Under the pieces are notes generated by a model, which was not told the origin of the DNA, made no database searches, and was given only the letters and a program-made list of their open reading frames with translations. A stretch of DNA of 64,000 nt, from assembly GCF_048320135.1 (NCBI RefSeq), contig NZ_CP182947.1:5394001-5458000 (forward strand), written 5' to 3'. The position numbers and the translations under genes were made by a program. Of this stretch, positions 32,950 through 41,616 are shown in pieces. Numbering within the stretch: the first letter of the stretch is position 1; each line of letters starts with the position of its first letter. The DNA comes from Ideonella_A sakaiensis_A (GTDB lineage: Bacteria > Pseudomonadota > Gammaproteobacteria > Burkholderiales > Burkholderiaceae_C).

Positions 32950-34404
32950 ATGAGAACAGCAAGCGCGGCGGCCGCCTCTTCAGGCCCCGTCTACAACGAC
33001 GTCGTCGTGCGTCAGTTCACGATCGCCGCGATCGTCTGGGGTGTGGTCGGCATGCTGGTCGGCGTCGTGATCGCCGCGCAGATGACGTGGCCCGAACTGA
33101 ATTTCGGCGTGCCGTGGCTGAGCTTCGGCAGGTTGCGCCCGTTGCACACCAATGCGGTGATCTTCGCCTTCGGCGGCTGTGCGTTGTTTGCCAGCAGCTA
33201 TTACGTCGTGCAGCGCACCTGCCAGGTGCCGCTGTTCCTCGGCAAGCTCGCAAGCTTCACGTTCTGGGGCTGGCAGGCGGTGATCGTCGCTGCGGTGATC
33301 AGCCTGCCGCTGGGCTTCACGCAGGCGAAGGAATATGCCGAACTCGAGTGGCCGATCGACCTGCTGATCGCCGTTGTCTGGGTCGCCTATGCGGTCGTCT
33401 TCTTCGGCACCATCGGCGTGCGCAAGGTGCGCCACGTCTATGTCGCGAACTGGTTTTTCGGCGCTTTCATCCTGACCGTGGCGCTGCTGCACATCGTCAA
33501 CAGCGCGGCACTGCCGGTCGGCCTGATGAAGAGTTATTCGGCCTATGCCGGCGTGCAGGATGCGATGGTGCAGTGGTGGTATGGCCACAACGCGGTCGGC
33601 TTCTTCCTGACCGCCGGCTTCCTCGGGATGATGTATTACTTCATTCCGAAGCAGGCCGAGCGCCCGGTCTACAGCTACCGGTTGTCGATCGTCCACTTCT
33701 GGGCGCTGATCTTCACCTACATGTGGGCCGGCCCGCACCACCTGCACTACACCGCGCTGCCCGACTGGGCACAAAGCGTCGGCATGGTGTTCTCGCTGGT
33801 GCTGCTGGCGCCGAGTTGGGGCGGCATGATCAACGGCATCATGACGCTGAGCGGCGCCTGGCACAAGCTGCGTGACGACCCGATCCTGAAGTTCCTGATC
33901 GTCAGCCTGTCGTTCTACGGCATGAGCACCTTCGAGGGACCGATGATGTCGATCAAGACCGTCAACGCGCTCAGCCACTACACCGACTGGACGATCGGCC
34001 ATGTGCACTCGGGCGCGCTCGGCTGGGTCGGTTTCATCTCGATGGGAACCTTGTATTACCTGGTGCCGCGGATGTACGGCCAGACCAGGATGTACAGCGT
34101 GCGGGCGATCGAGACGCACTTCTGGATCGCAACCATCGGCGTCGTGCTCTATATCGCCGCAATGTGGATTGCCGGCGTGATGCAGGGGCTGATGTGGCGT
34201 GCGATCAATCCCGACGGCACGCTGGTCTACAGCTTCGTCGAGAGCGTCAAGGCCTCGTTCCCGTTCTACGTCGTCCGGCTGGTCGGAGGCCTGCTTTATC
34301 TCGGCGGCATGGTGCTGATGGCCTGGAACGTCGTGATGACTGCACGTGGCGGCCGCCCGGTCGCTGCCCTGATCCCGACGCCGCTGGCCACCGCCCGCGC
34401 CTGA
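32950..34404 (+). CDS. ccoN: cbb3-type cytochrome c oxidase subunit I
   Basis: Catalytic subunit of the high-affinity cbb3 oxidase, carrying low-spin haem b and the haem b3-CuB centre; 484 residues with about twelve membrane helices. The ATG at 32950 follows GGGAG at 9 bases. Haem and copper ligands are in 'LRPLHTNAVIFAF', 'WWYGHNAVGFFLTAGF', 'WAGPHHLHYTALPDW' and 'GHVHSGALGWVGF'. It reduces oxygen to water and pumps protons under low oxygen. It is the first gene of ccoNOQP, controlled by the Fnr box at 32865. Confidence 0.97.
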   Translation: MRTASAAAASSGPVYNDVVVRQFTIAAIVWGVVGMLVGVVIAAQMTWPELNFGVPWLSFGRLRPLHTNAVIFAFGGCALFASSYYVVQRTCQVPLFLGKLASFTFWGWQAVIVAAVISLPLGFTQAKEYAELEWPIDLLIAVVWVAYAVVFFGTIGVRKVRHVYVANWFFGAFILTVALLHIVNSAALPVGLMKSYSAYAGVQDAMVQWWYGHNAVGFFLTAGFLGMMYYFIPKQAERPVYSYRLSIVHFWALIFTYMWAGPHHLHYTALPDWAQSVGMVFSLVLLAPSWGGMINGIMTLSGAWHKLRDDPILKFLIVSLSFYGMSTFEGPMMSIKTVNALSHYTDWTIGHVHSGALGWVGFISMGTLYYLVPRMYGQTRMYSVRAIETHFWIATIGVVLYIAAMWIAGVMQGLMWRAINPDGTLVYSFVESVKASFPFYVVRLVGGLLYLGGMVLMAWNVVMTARGGRPVAALIPTPLATARA

Positions 34405-34421
34405 CCGCAAGGAATCGACAA

Positions 34422-35054
34422 ATGAGTTCACACGACTCCGCAGAAAAAAAGGGCTTCTCGCACGAGAAGATCGAGACCACCAACTGGCTGATGATCGCGC
34501 TGATCGTCGTCGTCGTTGCAGTCGGTGGCCTGGTCGAGATCGTGCCGCTCTTCTTCCAGCGCAGCCTGACCGAGCCGGTGCCCGGCCTGAAGCCGTATAC
34601 CGCGTTGCAGGTCGTCGGCCGCGACATCTATGTCCGCGAGGGTTGCTACAACTGCCACTCGCAGATGATCCGGCCGTTCCGCGCCGAGACGCTGCGTTAT
34701 GGCCACTATTCGGTCGCCGGCGAATTCGTCTACGACCGCCCGTTCCAGTGGGGCAGCAAGCGCACCGGTCCCGACCTGCACAGGGTCGGCGGCAAATACA
34801 GCGACGAGTGGCATCGCATCCACCTGATCCAGCCGCGTGACCTGGTGCCGGAGTCGAACATGCCGGCTTATCCGTGGCTCGAGAAAACCGCCGTCGACGC
34901 CAGCGACGTCGCGACCCGGATGGCGGGCTTGCGCACGCTCGGCGCACCGTATACCGATGCGGAAATCGCCGAAGCCGAGGCCGCGGTCAAGGGCAAGAAC
35001 GAAAGCGAAGCGCTGATCGCCTACCTGCAGGTGCTCGGTACCTCGATCAAATAG
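34422..35054 (+). CDS. ccoO: cbb3-type cytochrome c oxidase subunit II (mono-haem cytochrome c)
   Basis: Membrane-anchored c-type cytochrome of 210 residues that passes electrons to CcoN. It has one N-terminal helix (about residues 22-45) and a single haem c motif C75-YN-C78-H79 in 'EGCYNCHSQMIRPF'. The typical 'ESNMPAYPWL' with the axial Met is present. The ATG at 34422 follows AAGGAA. Length and motifs are normal. Confidence 0.97.
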   Translation: MSSHDSAEKKGFSHEKIETTNWLMIALIVVVVAVGGLVEIVPLFFQRSLTEPVPGLKPYTALQVVGRDIYVREGCYNCHSQMIRPFRAETLRYGHYSVAGEFVYDRPFQWGSKRTGPDLHRVGGKYSDEWHRIHLIQPRDLVPESNMPAYPWLEKTAVDASDVATRMAGLRTLGAPYTDAEIAEAEAAVKGKNESEALIAYLQVLGTSIK

Positions 35055-35063
35055 GAGAAGGCC

Positions 35064-35252
35064 ATGTCAGGTCTGGACATCAATTACCTGCGCGCGGCGG
35101 TCACGCTGGTGTCGTTCGTCAGCTTTGTCGCGATCGTCGTCTGGGCGCTGTCCCGGCGCAACAAGGCCGGCTTTGCCGAAGCCGCGCAACTGCCGTTTGC
35201 CGGCGAACAGCGCACAGGCGCGAAGACCTCGACGGAGTCGCGCGATGAGTGA
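35064..35252 (+). CDS. ccoQ: cbb3-type oxidase subunit CcoQ
   Basis: Small single-helix protein of 62 residues ('DINYLRAAVTLVSFVSFVAIVVWALSRRNK' in overlapping pieces) that stabilises the oxidase. It starts 9 bases after ccoO with an AGGAG site and its stop overlaps the ccoP start by 8 bases. Confidence 0.93.
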   Translation: MSGLDINYLRAAVTLVSFVSFVAIVVWALSRRNKAGFAEAAQLPFAGEQRTGAKTSTESRDE

Positions 35253-36162
35253 TTTCACTTCCCCGGGCTGGTCGATCGCGGTCGCGGCCTTGACCATCAT
35301 CGGCCTGATTGCCTGCCTGTGGCTGCTGCTGGTGGCGAGCCGGCGCAGGAAGATGGCCGACGACAACTCCACCGGCCACGTCTGGGACGAGGACCTGATC
35401 GAACTGAACAACCCGCTGCCGCGCTGGTGGGTCGGCCTGTTCATCCTGACGGTGCTGTTCGCGATCGCCTACCTGACCTTCTACCCGGGCCTGGGCAGCG
35501 CGAGCGGAACCTTGAACTGGAGCAGCGCCGGCCAGTACGAAGCCGAGCAGGCGCGGGCCAACGAGAAGATGCAGCCGCTGTATGCGCGCTTTGTCGCGAT
35601 GGATGCCGAGGCCTTGTCGAAGGATACGCAGGCGATGGGCATCGGCGAGCGATTGTTCATCAACAACTGCTCGACCTGCCATGGGTCGGACGCGCGCGGC
35701 AGCAGGGGCTTTCCGAACCTGGCCGATGGCGACTGGTTGTACGGCGGCAGTCTGGAAAACATCGTCCAGTCGATCACGCTCGGCCGGCAGGGCATGATGC
35801 CGCCGATGGCCGCTGCGGTCGGCAATGCCGAAGATGTGCGCCATCTGGCCAACCATGTGCTGAGCCTCTCGGGCAGCCCGCACGACTCGCTGTCGGCGCA
35901 GATCGGCCGCAGCAAATACGCTGCCTGCGCCGCCTGTCACGGCAGCCAGGGTGAAGGCAACCAGGCGCTGGGCGCACCGCGGCTGAACGACAGGATCTGG
36001 CTGCACGGCTGGGGTGAGGACGCGATCGTTCGCATCGTCAACCAGGGCAAGACCAATGTGATGCCGGCTCAGTCCGGTCGGCTGACCGCCGAGCAGATCC
36101 ATGTTCTTGCCGGCTATGTCTGGAGCCTGTCGCGACGCGGCACGGTGGTCGCCAGCCAATGA
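35245..36162 (+). CDS. ccoP: cbb3-type cytochrome c oxidase subunit III (di-haem cytochrome c)
   Basis: Di-haem c subunit of 305 residues that receives electrons from soluble cytochromes. Two membrane helices lie at about 10-30 and 62-82, with the family sequence 'HVWDEDLIELNNPLPRWW' between them. Two haem c motifs are seen: C142-ST-C145-H146 and C228-AA-C231-H232. The axial methionines are probably in 'GMMPPMAA' and 'VMPAQ'. It overlaps ccoQ by 8 bases and ccoG by 4 bases. Confidence 0.97.
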   Translation: MSDFTSPGWSIAVAALTIIGLIACLWLLLVASRRRKMADDNSTGHVWDEDLIELNNPLPRWWVGLFILTVLFAIAYLTFYPGLGSASGTLNWSSAGQYEAEQARANEKMQPLYARFVAMDAEALSKDTQAMGIGERLFINNCSTCHGSDARGSRGFPNLADGDWLYGGSLENIVQSITLGRQGMMPPMAAAVGNAEDVRHLANHVLSLSGSPHDSLSAQIGRSKYAACAACHGSQGEGNQALGAPRLNDRIWLHGWGEDAIVRIVNQGKTNVMPAQSGRLTAEQIHVLAGYVWSLSRRGTVVASQ

Positions 36163-37619
36163 GCGAATCGGCAGGCCGGACGATCCCGATCACGGCGGTC
36201 GACGCAACCGGCGAGATGGTTTCGCTGTATGCGAAGCAGCCGACGATCTACGCGCGATCGGTCAGCGGCTGGTTCGCCGGCTGGCGCTGGGTGCTGGTGT
36301 GGGCGACGCAACTGCTGTTCTACGGGCTGCCGTGGCTGAACTGGAACGACCGGCCGGCGGTGCTGTTCGACATTGCGGCGCGGCGTTTTTATATCGGCCC
36401 GCTGCTGCTGTATCCGCAGGATTTCATCTACCTGACGGTGCTGCTGATCATCTCGGCCTATGCGCTGTTCCTGTTCACCGCGGTCGCCGGCCGGCTGTGG
36501 TGCGGGTTCGCCTGCCCACAGACGGTCTATACCGAGATCTACATGTGGGTCGAGCGGCACATCGAGGGCGACCGCATCGCCCGCATGAAACGCGATGCCG
36601 GTCCCTGGACCGCCGACAAGCTGTTGCGCAGGTCCGCCAAGCAGGCGGTCTGGATCGCGATCGGTTTATGGACCGGTTTTACCTTCGTCGGCTATTTCAC
36701 GCCGATCCGCGAACTCGGCGCGTCTGCGCTGCAGTTCGGGCTCGGTCCGTGGGAATGGTTCTGGGTGCTGTTCTACGGCTTCGCGACCTATGGCAACGCC
36801 GGCTACATGCGCGAGCAGGTCTGCAAGTACATGTGCCCGTATGCACGTTTCCAGAGTGCGATGTTCGACAAGGACACGCTGATCATCAGCTACGACGGCG
36901 CGCGTGGCGATCCACGCGGTTCGCGCCCGCGCTCGCTGAAGCACGGTGAGCTGGCGGGTAAGGGCAAGGGCGATTGCATCGACTGCGGGCTGTGCGTGCA
37001 GGTCTGCCCGACCGGCATCGACATCCGCAACGGCCTGCAGTACGAATGCATCGGCTGCGCCGCCTGCATCGACGTCTGCAATGGCGTGATGGACAAGATG
37101 TCGTATCCGCGCGGGCTGATCCGTTATGCAACGCAGAACGGCCTCGACAATGGCTGGAGCAAGGCGCTGGTCCTGCGCCGTGTGCTGCGCCCGCGGGTGC
37201 TGGTCTACAGCCTGATTCTGCTGCTGATCACCGGCGCCTTCGTCGGCAGCCTGATGCAGCGCACGCCGTTCCGTGTCGACGTCGTCAGGGATCGCGCCTC
37301 GCTGGCCCGCGAGGTCGAGAACGGCCAGCTCGAGAATGTCTACCGCCTGCAGTTGATGAATGCGACCGAACAGCCGCAGCGGTATCTGATTTCGGTCGCC
37401 GGCCCGGCGGGCATGCAGCTCGCGCCCGATCCGGTGCGCACGGTCGACCTGCCGGCAGCCGAAGCCCGCTGGGTTGCCGTCAATGTCAGGCTGCCGCAGC
37501 ACGCCGCAGCGCAGCTGGGTGCCGGCGCTCACGCGATGAGCTTCGAGGTCAGTTCGGTTGACCGAATGGGCCGCTCGATCGGCCTCAGCGAAAAGTCGAC
37601 CTTCGTCGTGCCGCGATGA
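36159..37619 (+). CDS. ccoG: cbb3 oxidase accessory protein CcoG (polyferredoxin)
   Basis: Inner-membrane iron-sulfur protein of 486 residues needed for cbb3 biogenesis, linked to cupric reductase activity. It has about five membrane helices, 'WCGFACPQTVY', a [4Fe-4S] cluster pair in 'DCIDCGLCVQVCPTGIDI' and 'ECIGCAACIDVCNGVM', and a C-terminal immunoglobulin-like periplasmic domain. The ATGA overlap with ccoP shows coupling. Confidence 0.95.
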   Translation: MSESAGRTIPITAVDATGEMVSLYAKQPTIYARSVSGWFAGWRWVLVWATQLLFYGLPWLNWNDRPAVLFDIAARRFYIGPLLLYPQDFIYLTVLLIISAYALFLFTAVAGRLWCGFACPQTVYTEIYMWVERHIEGDRIARMKRDAGPWTADKLLRRSAKQAVWIAIGLWTGFTFVGYFTPIRELGASALQFGLGPWEWFWVLFYGFATYGNAGYMREQVCKYMCPYARFQSAMFDKDTLIISYDGARGDPRGSRPRSLKHGELAGKGKGDCIDCGLCVQVCPTGIDIRNGLQYECIGCAACIDVCNGVMDKMSYPRGLIRYATQNGLDNGWSKALVLRRVLRPRVLVYSLILLLITGAFVGSLMQRTPFRVDVVRDRASLAREVENGQLENVYRLQLMNATEQPQRYLISVAGPAGMQLAPDPVRTVDLPAAEARWVAVNVRLPQHAAAQLGAGAHAMSFEVSSVDRMGRSIGLSEKSTFVVPR

Positions 37620-37693
37620 ATCTCTGTTCACTGACATTCGCGCCACGACACCACCATGCGAGCAATCAACCCGCCACAAACCCGGAGTACGTA

Positions 37694-38023
37694 ATGAACC
37701 CGCCCTCGATCTCTACGCCATTGCGGCCGCAAGCGGTCGTGCCGAACGACTCGCGCGCGGCTGAAATGGCCGCCATCGACGCGCTGCGCTGGTGGCGCGT
37801 GCCGATGGTCTGGGTCGTGATTGCCGGGCCGCTGGCGGTGGTGATCGCCAGCCTGCTGACCGCGGTGATTGCCTGGCGCTACATCGATCCGGTGATCGTC
37901 GACGCCGGCAGCGGTCTGGTCGTCGGCCGCGCCGGCGACGACGTCGCCGCTGCGGCCGACCCGCGGGATCCACTCGCGCCGGCGCTGCGGGCGCGCAACC
38001 ACACGGCAGAACCACGTGACTGA
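37694..38023 (+). CDS. FixH-like small membrane protein
   Basis: Protein of 109 residues with one central helix ('VWVVIAGPLAVVIASLLTAV') preceded by 'WWRVPM' and followed by 'WRYIDPVIVD'. These are features of the short FixH/CcoH-like proteins found after ccoG in Burkholderiales. The ATG at 37694 has a GGAG 9 bases upstream and is preferred over the overlapping 37616 start. The C-terminal half is short and Ala/Arg-rich, without the larger periplasmic domain of rhizobial FixH. A role in oxidase assembly is inferred from position. Confidence 0.65.
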   Translation: MNPPSISTPLRPQAVVPNDSRAAEMAAIDALRWWRVPMVWVVIAGPLAVVIASLLTAVIAWRYIDPVIVDAGSGLVVGRAGDDVAAAADPRDPLAPALRARNHTAEPRD

Positions 38024-38354
38024 GAGGTCAGCCGCCAGCGGGTCAGGGCAGCTCGCAACCAGCGAGCAGATCGAACCGGGTTCGGCACGCCGGCTCGCGA
38101 TGGCGGTGTTGTGGCCGGCTTTCCTGCTCGCCGGCGTGCTCGATGCGCTGATCTTCGTCGTCGTCGATCCGGCCGAATTGCGCTGGTTCGGCGGTCCGGC
38201 GCTCGGCTGGTCGACGCTTGCGGTCTACAGCGCGACCTTCCTGATCGTCTGGGCGGTGATCAGCGTCTCCGGGGCGCTGACCGCGATGATGTTGCGCGAT
38301 GGCGAGAACCGCCGAGCCGGTCCGGCTGGTCGCGCGGCGCCACGCAGCCACTGA
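38016..38354 (+). CDS. Uncharacterised two-helix membrane protein downstream of ccoG
   Basis: Protein of 112 residues from a GTG start overlapping the preceding gene by 8 bases. An ATG at 38100 is an alternative start and would trim the soluble N terminus. Two hydrophobic helices are evident, 'AVLWPAFLLAGVLDALIFVVV' (one residue trimmed here) and 'YSATFLIVWAVISVSGALTAM', separated by 'DPAELRWFGGPALGWS'. No catalytic or metal motif is present. The tight overlap places it in the cco operon, and a helper role in cbb3 assembly is plausible but unproven. Confidence 0.65.
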   Translation: MTERSAASGSGQLATSEQIEPGSARRLAMAVLWPAFLLAGVLDALIFVVVDPAELRWFGGPALGWSTLAVYSATFLIVWAVISVSGALTAMMLRDGENRRAGPAGRAAPRSH

Positions 38355-38373
38355 AGACCGAGCCTGCCGTCAG

Positions 38374-39111
38374 TCAGTCGCAGCTGCCGCTGTTGACGAT
38401 TGCGCGCAGGCCTTCCTCGTCGAGCACGCGGATCTGCCGCTGCTTGACCTCGAGCAGGCCGTCTTCGTTGAATTTCGAGAAGCTGCGGCTGACCGTCTCG
38501 AGCTTCAGCCCGAGGTAGCTGCCGATTTCCTCGCGTGTCATCCGCAAGACCAGCGAAGTCGACGAAAAACCGCGCGAATGCAGCCGCTGGGTCAGGTTCA
38601 GGATGAATGCGGCGAGGCGCTCCTCGGCCCGCATGCTGCCGAGCAGCAGCATCACGCCCTGGTCGCGGACGATCTCGCGGCTCATGATCTTGTGGAACTG
38701 GCGTTGCAGGTCGGGGAAGCGCACCGACAACACCTCGAGCTCCTGGAACGGGATCACGCAGACCAGCGAATCCTCCAGCGCGATCGCATCGCAGGCATGC
38801 TGGTCGAGGCTGATGCCGTCGAGGCCGAGCAATTCGCCGGCCATCTGGAAGCCGGTGACCTGCTCGCGGCCGTCTTCCGAACCGACACAGGTCTTGAAAA
38901 AACCGGTCCGCACCGCGTACAGCGAGGTGAACGGCTCACCGCTGTGGAACAGCGCGTCGCCGCGGGCCACCGCGCGCCGGTTCGCGACCAGGCGGTCGAG
39001 TTCCTCGAGTTCGTCCGCAGAAAGACCGATCGGCAGGCAGAGCTCGCGCAGGTTGCAGTTCGAGCAGGCTGCCTTGACCGTGTCGGCCCGGACGGGAATA
39101 ACGGATTGCAT
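38374..39111 (-). CDS. fnr: Fnr/Anr-type oxygen-sensing transcription regulator
   Basis: Crp-family regulator of 245 residues that activates low-oxygen genes with a [4Fe-4S] cluster. Cluster cysteines C16, C19 and C25 ('CSNCNLRELC') and C118 ('SLVCVIPF') match the E. coli Fnr pattern. The C-terminal helix-turn-helix 'MTREEIGSYLGLKLETVSRSF' has the Glu-x-x-Ser-Arg recognition pattern that reads TTGAT. The ATG at 39111 is preferred to a TTG two codons upstream. It sits beside hemN and the cco operon, both of which carry matching boxes. Confidence 0.96.
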   Translation of the reverse strand: MQSVIPVRADTVKAACSNCNLRELCLPIGLSADELEELDRLVANRRAVARGDALFHSGEPFTSLYAVRTGFFKTCVGSEDGREQVTGFQMAGELLGLDGISLDQHACDAIALEDSLVCVIPFQELEVLSVRFPDLQRQFHKIMSREIVRDQGVMLLLGSMRAEERLAAFILNLTQRLHSRGFSSTSLVLRMTREEIGSYLGLKLETVSRSFSKFNEDGLLEVKQRQIRVLDEEGLRAIVNSGSCD

Positions 39112-39149
39112 GACCAATTATCGACGAAACGGGTTTTTGCTGCTGTTGT

Positions 39150-39166
39150 GCAAACCCTGCGTTTGC
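39150..39166. promoter_or_regulatory. Inverted repeat GCAAAC-cctgc-GTTTGC ahead of fnr
   Basis: Perfect 6-base arms (39150-39155 and 39161-39166) with a 5-base spacer lie 39 bases upstream of the fnr ATG. The left part, GTTGTGCAAACCCTGC, matches 15 of 16 bases of a sequence at 9915-9930 in a receptor promoter. It could be an operator; the regulator is unknown. Confidence 0.35.
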
Positions 39167-39188
39167 TGCCGGCCCGGCGCACCCCTGC

Positions 39189-39202
39189 TTGATTCAGGTC
39201 AA
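39189..39202. promoter_or_regulatory. Fnr/Anr box ahead of hemN
   Basis: TTGATTCAGGTCAA matches TTGAT-N4-ATCAA at 9 of 10 consensus positions. Its centre (39195.5) predicts a class II start site near 39237, with CACAGT at 39225-39230 in the -10 position. That start site would lie only a few bases before the first hemN ATG at 39240. Confidence 0.75.
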
Positions 39203-39239
39203 GCCGTCGGAGCGGTCGCTGGCGCACAGTGCAAACACG

Positions 39240-40667
39240 ATGAATGTCGTTCACCTGCCCCGCGAAAAACTGCGCACGATGCCGCTGCCCGATCCCGAAG
39301 TGCTGCGCCAGATGGACCGCGCCGGTCCGCGCTATACCTCGTATCCGACCGCCGACCGTTTTGTCGAGGCGTTCACTGCCGTCGATTACCGGCGGGCCTT
39401 GTGGGCGAGGGCGCAAGGCGTGTTTGCCGGCCAGGGCGCATTGCCGCTGTCGGTCTATCTGCACATTCCGTTCTGCGAATCGGTCTGCTACTACTGCGCC
39501 TGCAACAAGATCGTGACCCGCCACCACGACCGGGCCGGCCCCTACCTCGATGCATTGGCGAAGGAAGTGGCGCTGCATGTCGAGCAACTCGGGCATGGCC
39601 AGCCGGTGTCGCAGCTGCATTTCGGCGGCGGCACGCCGACCTTTCTGTCCGACGATGAACTGGCGCGCCTGCTCGAGTTGCTGCGCGCTTCGTTCAAGCT
39701 GTTGCCGAATGCCGAGATCGCGGTCGAGATCGATCCGCGCACCGTCGATCCGGAACGGCTGCGCCGGCTCGCCGCGCTCGGTTTCAACCGCATCAGTCTC
39801 GGCGTGCAGGATGTCGATCCGCAGGTGCAGCGCGCGGTCCATCGTGTTCAGCCCGAGCAGACGGTGAGGGCGCTGCTCGACGAGGCACGTTCGCTCGGCA
39901 TGGTCTCGACCAATGTCGACCTGATCTACGGCCTGCCGCTGCAGAGCGTTGCTTCGGTTCAGCGCACCGTCGCCAGCGTCAGCCAGATGCGGCCGGACCG
40001 GATCGCGCTGTATGGTTATGCCCACCTGCCGCAGCGCTTCAAGCCGCAACGACGCATCGACGATGCGCAGCTGCCGTCCGGACAAACCCGGTTGCAGATG
40101 CTCGCGACCGCGATCGAAGGCTTCACCGCCGCCGGCTACCAGTATGTCGGCATGGACCATTTCGCATTGCCGTCCGACAGTCTCGCAGTGGCGAAGCGGC
40201 AAGGATTGCTGCACCGCAATTTCCAGGGCTACAGCACGCGCCCCGAATGCGATCTGATCGGCCTCGGCGTATCGGCGATCGGCAGTGTCGGTGCGAGTTA
40301 CAGCCAGAACGCAAAAACGCTGCCGGAGTATTACGACGCGCTGGCGCAGGGCCAGTTCCCGGTCGGCCGCGGCCTGATCCTGAGCCGCGACGATGTGTTG
40401 CGGCGGGCGGTGATCATGTCGCTGATGTGCCAGGGCCGGATCGGCTTCGAGGAGATCTCGCAGGCCAACCTGATCGATGCCCAAGCCTATTTCGCCAGCG
40501 AATTGAAGCGGCTCGAACCGCTGCAGGCACTCGGCCTGGTGATCGTCGACGATGAGGCGGTCGAAGTCACCGACATCGGCTGGTACCTGGTGCGCGCGAT
40601 CGCGATGGTGTTCGATCGCTACGCGCAGGCGGACCGGCTGCGCGCGCAGTTCTCGCGGATCGTCTGA
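39240..40667 (+). CDS. hemN: Oxygen-independent coproporphyrinogen III oxidase
   Basis: Radical-SAM enzyme of 475 residues that decarboxylates coproporphyrinogen III to protoporphyrinogen IX without oxygen. The N terminus has 'GPRYTSYPTADRF', then the SAM cluster C79-x3-C83-x2-C86 in 'IPFCESVCYYCACNK', 'FGGGTPTFL', and the HemN C-terminal domain ('YFIG'-type region replaced by 'GISRKPECDLIG'-like 'TRPECDLIGLG'). It supplies haem for the cbb3 oxidase under low oxygen. The ATG at 39240 lacks a ribosome-binding site; an ATG at 39279 is a serious alternative given the predicted transcript start. Confidence 0.95.
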   Translation: MNVVHLPREKLRTMPLPDPEVLRQMDRAGPRYTSYPTADRFVEAFTAVDYRRALWARAQGVFAGQGALPLSVYLHIPFCESVCYYCACNKIVTRHHDRAGPYLDALAKEVALHVEQLGHGQPVSQLHFGGGTPTFLSDDELARLLELLRASFKLLPNAEIAVEIDPRTVDPERLRRLAALGFNRISLGVQDVDPQVQRAVHRVQPEQTVRALLDEARSLGMVSTNVDLIYGLPLQSVASVQRTVASVSQMRPDRIALYGYAHLPQRFKPQRRIDDAQLPSGQTRLQMLATAIEGFTAAGYQYVGMDHFALPSDSLAVAKRQGLLHRNFQGYSTRPECDLIGLGVSAIGSVGASYSQNAKTLPEYYDALAQGQFPVGRGLILSRDDVLRRAVIMSLMCQGRIGFEEISQANLIDAQAYFASELKRLEPLQALGLVIVDDEAVEVTDIGWYLVRAIAMVFDRYAQADRLRAQFSRIV

Positions 40668-40710
40668 CGATGCGGCATGTTTTCGGCCGGCTGCCGCGCG
40701 GCAAACGCCG

Positions 40711-41559
40711 ATGATCGATACCGCGATCAATCTCGGTTTGTCGTCGAGTGCGCTGCTGATGGGCCTGGTCGGCGGGCCGCATTGCCTGGCGATGTGCGGC
40801 GCCGCCTGTTCGGCCGTCGCCGGCCGTTGCGGCGGTCGGCGGCCACGGCGGGCGCTGCTCGCCTGGCAGCTCGGGCGGGCAGTCGCCTATTCGGCTGCCG
40901 GCGCGGCGGTCGCCAGCAGTGTCGGCCTGCTCGCGCAATGGGGCAGCGAACTGGCCTGGCTGCGGCCCTGGTGGCTGATGCTGCACGTCGCCGCGCTGGC
41001 GCTCGGCCTGTGGATGTCGTGGCAGGGTCGCGCACCGGCCTGGCTGGCCGCGCCGCTGACCGCGCCGGCCGCCGACGTCACGCCGCAACGAGCGGACGGG
41101 CGCTCGCTGGCATCGGCGGTGATCAGCCTGCCGGCCGGCGCCGCGCTGCGCGGTCGCGGGGGTTCTGCATCGCTGGCGTCGGCACTGCCGGAAGCGGCAA
41201 GCCCGGCCTGGCGGGCGGGGCTGGTCGGGCTCGGCTGGGTCGCGCTGCCCTGCGGGCTTCTGCACGCTGCGCTGCTGACCGCCGCACTCGGCTCGAGTGC
41301 ACTCGACGGCGCAATGGTGATGGCGAGTTTTGCCGTCGGCTCGGGCCTCAGCCTGTGGGTCGGTCCGAGCTTGTGGCTCGTATTGACGCGCTGGCTGCCG
41401 AGTCGCGGCGCTGAGCGTGTCGCAGGCGCCAATGCCGAACGCTTCGGACCGAAACAGGCGACCCGTCTTGCCGGTGGCCTGCTGACGATCGGCGCGATGT
41501 GGGCCTTGTGGCATGGCGCCTTGCATCCGCTCGTCGATGCCTTCTGCGCGACGACATAA
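40711..41559 (+). CDS. TauE/SafE-like membrane protein (DsbD_2/UreH type)
   Basis: Integral membrane protein of 282 residues with about six helices. The N terminus has the family hallmark 'GLVGGPHCLAMCGAAC', and a second Pro-Cys turn 'LGWVALPCGLLHAALL' near residue 180 mirrors it. This family is common beside cco clusters and is implicated in metal or thiol handling for oxidase maturation; the true substrate is unknown. The stretch between the two halves (about residues 105-165) is longer and more polar than usual. It begins 43 bases after hemN. Confidence 0.8.
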   Translation: MIDTAINLGLSSSALLMGLVGGPHCLAMCGAACSAVAGRCGGRRPRRALLAWQLGRAVAYSAAGAAVASSVGLLAQWGSELAWLRPWWLMLHVAALALGLWMSWQGRAPAWLAAPLTAPAADVTPQRADGRSLASAVISLPAGAALRGRGGSASLASALPEAASPAWRAGLVGLGWVALPCGLLHAALLTAALGSSALDGAMVMASFAVGSGLSLWVGPSLWLVLTRWLPSRGAERVAGANAERFGPKQATRLAGGLLTIGAMWALWHGALHPLVDAFCATT

Positions 41560-41616
41560 AATTGTCGGCTCGTCAGGCGGCTATGCTTGCCGCCATTCAA
41601 ACAGCGGAGCCCGTCC

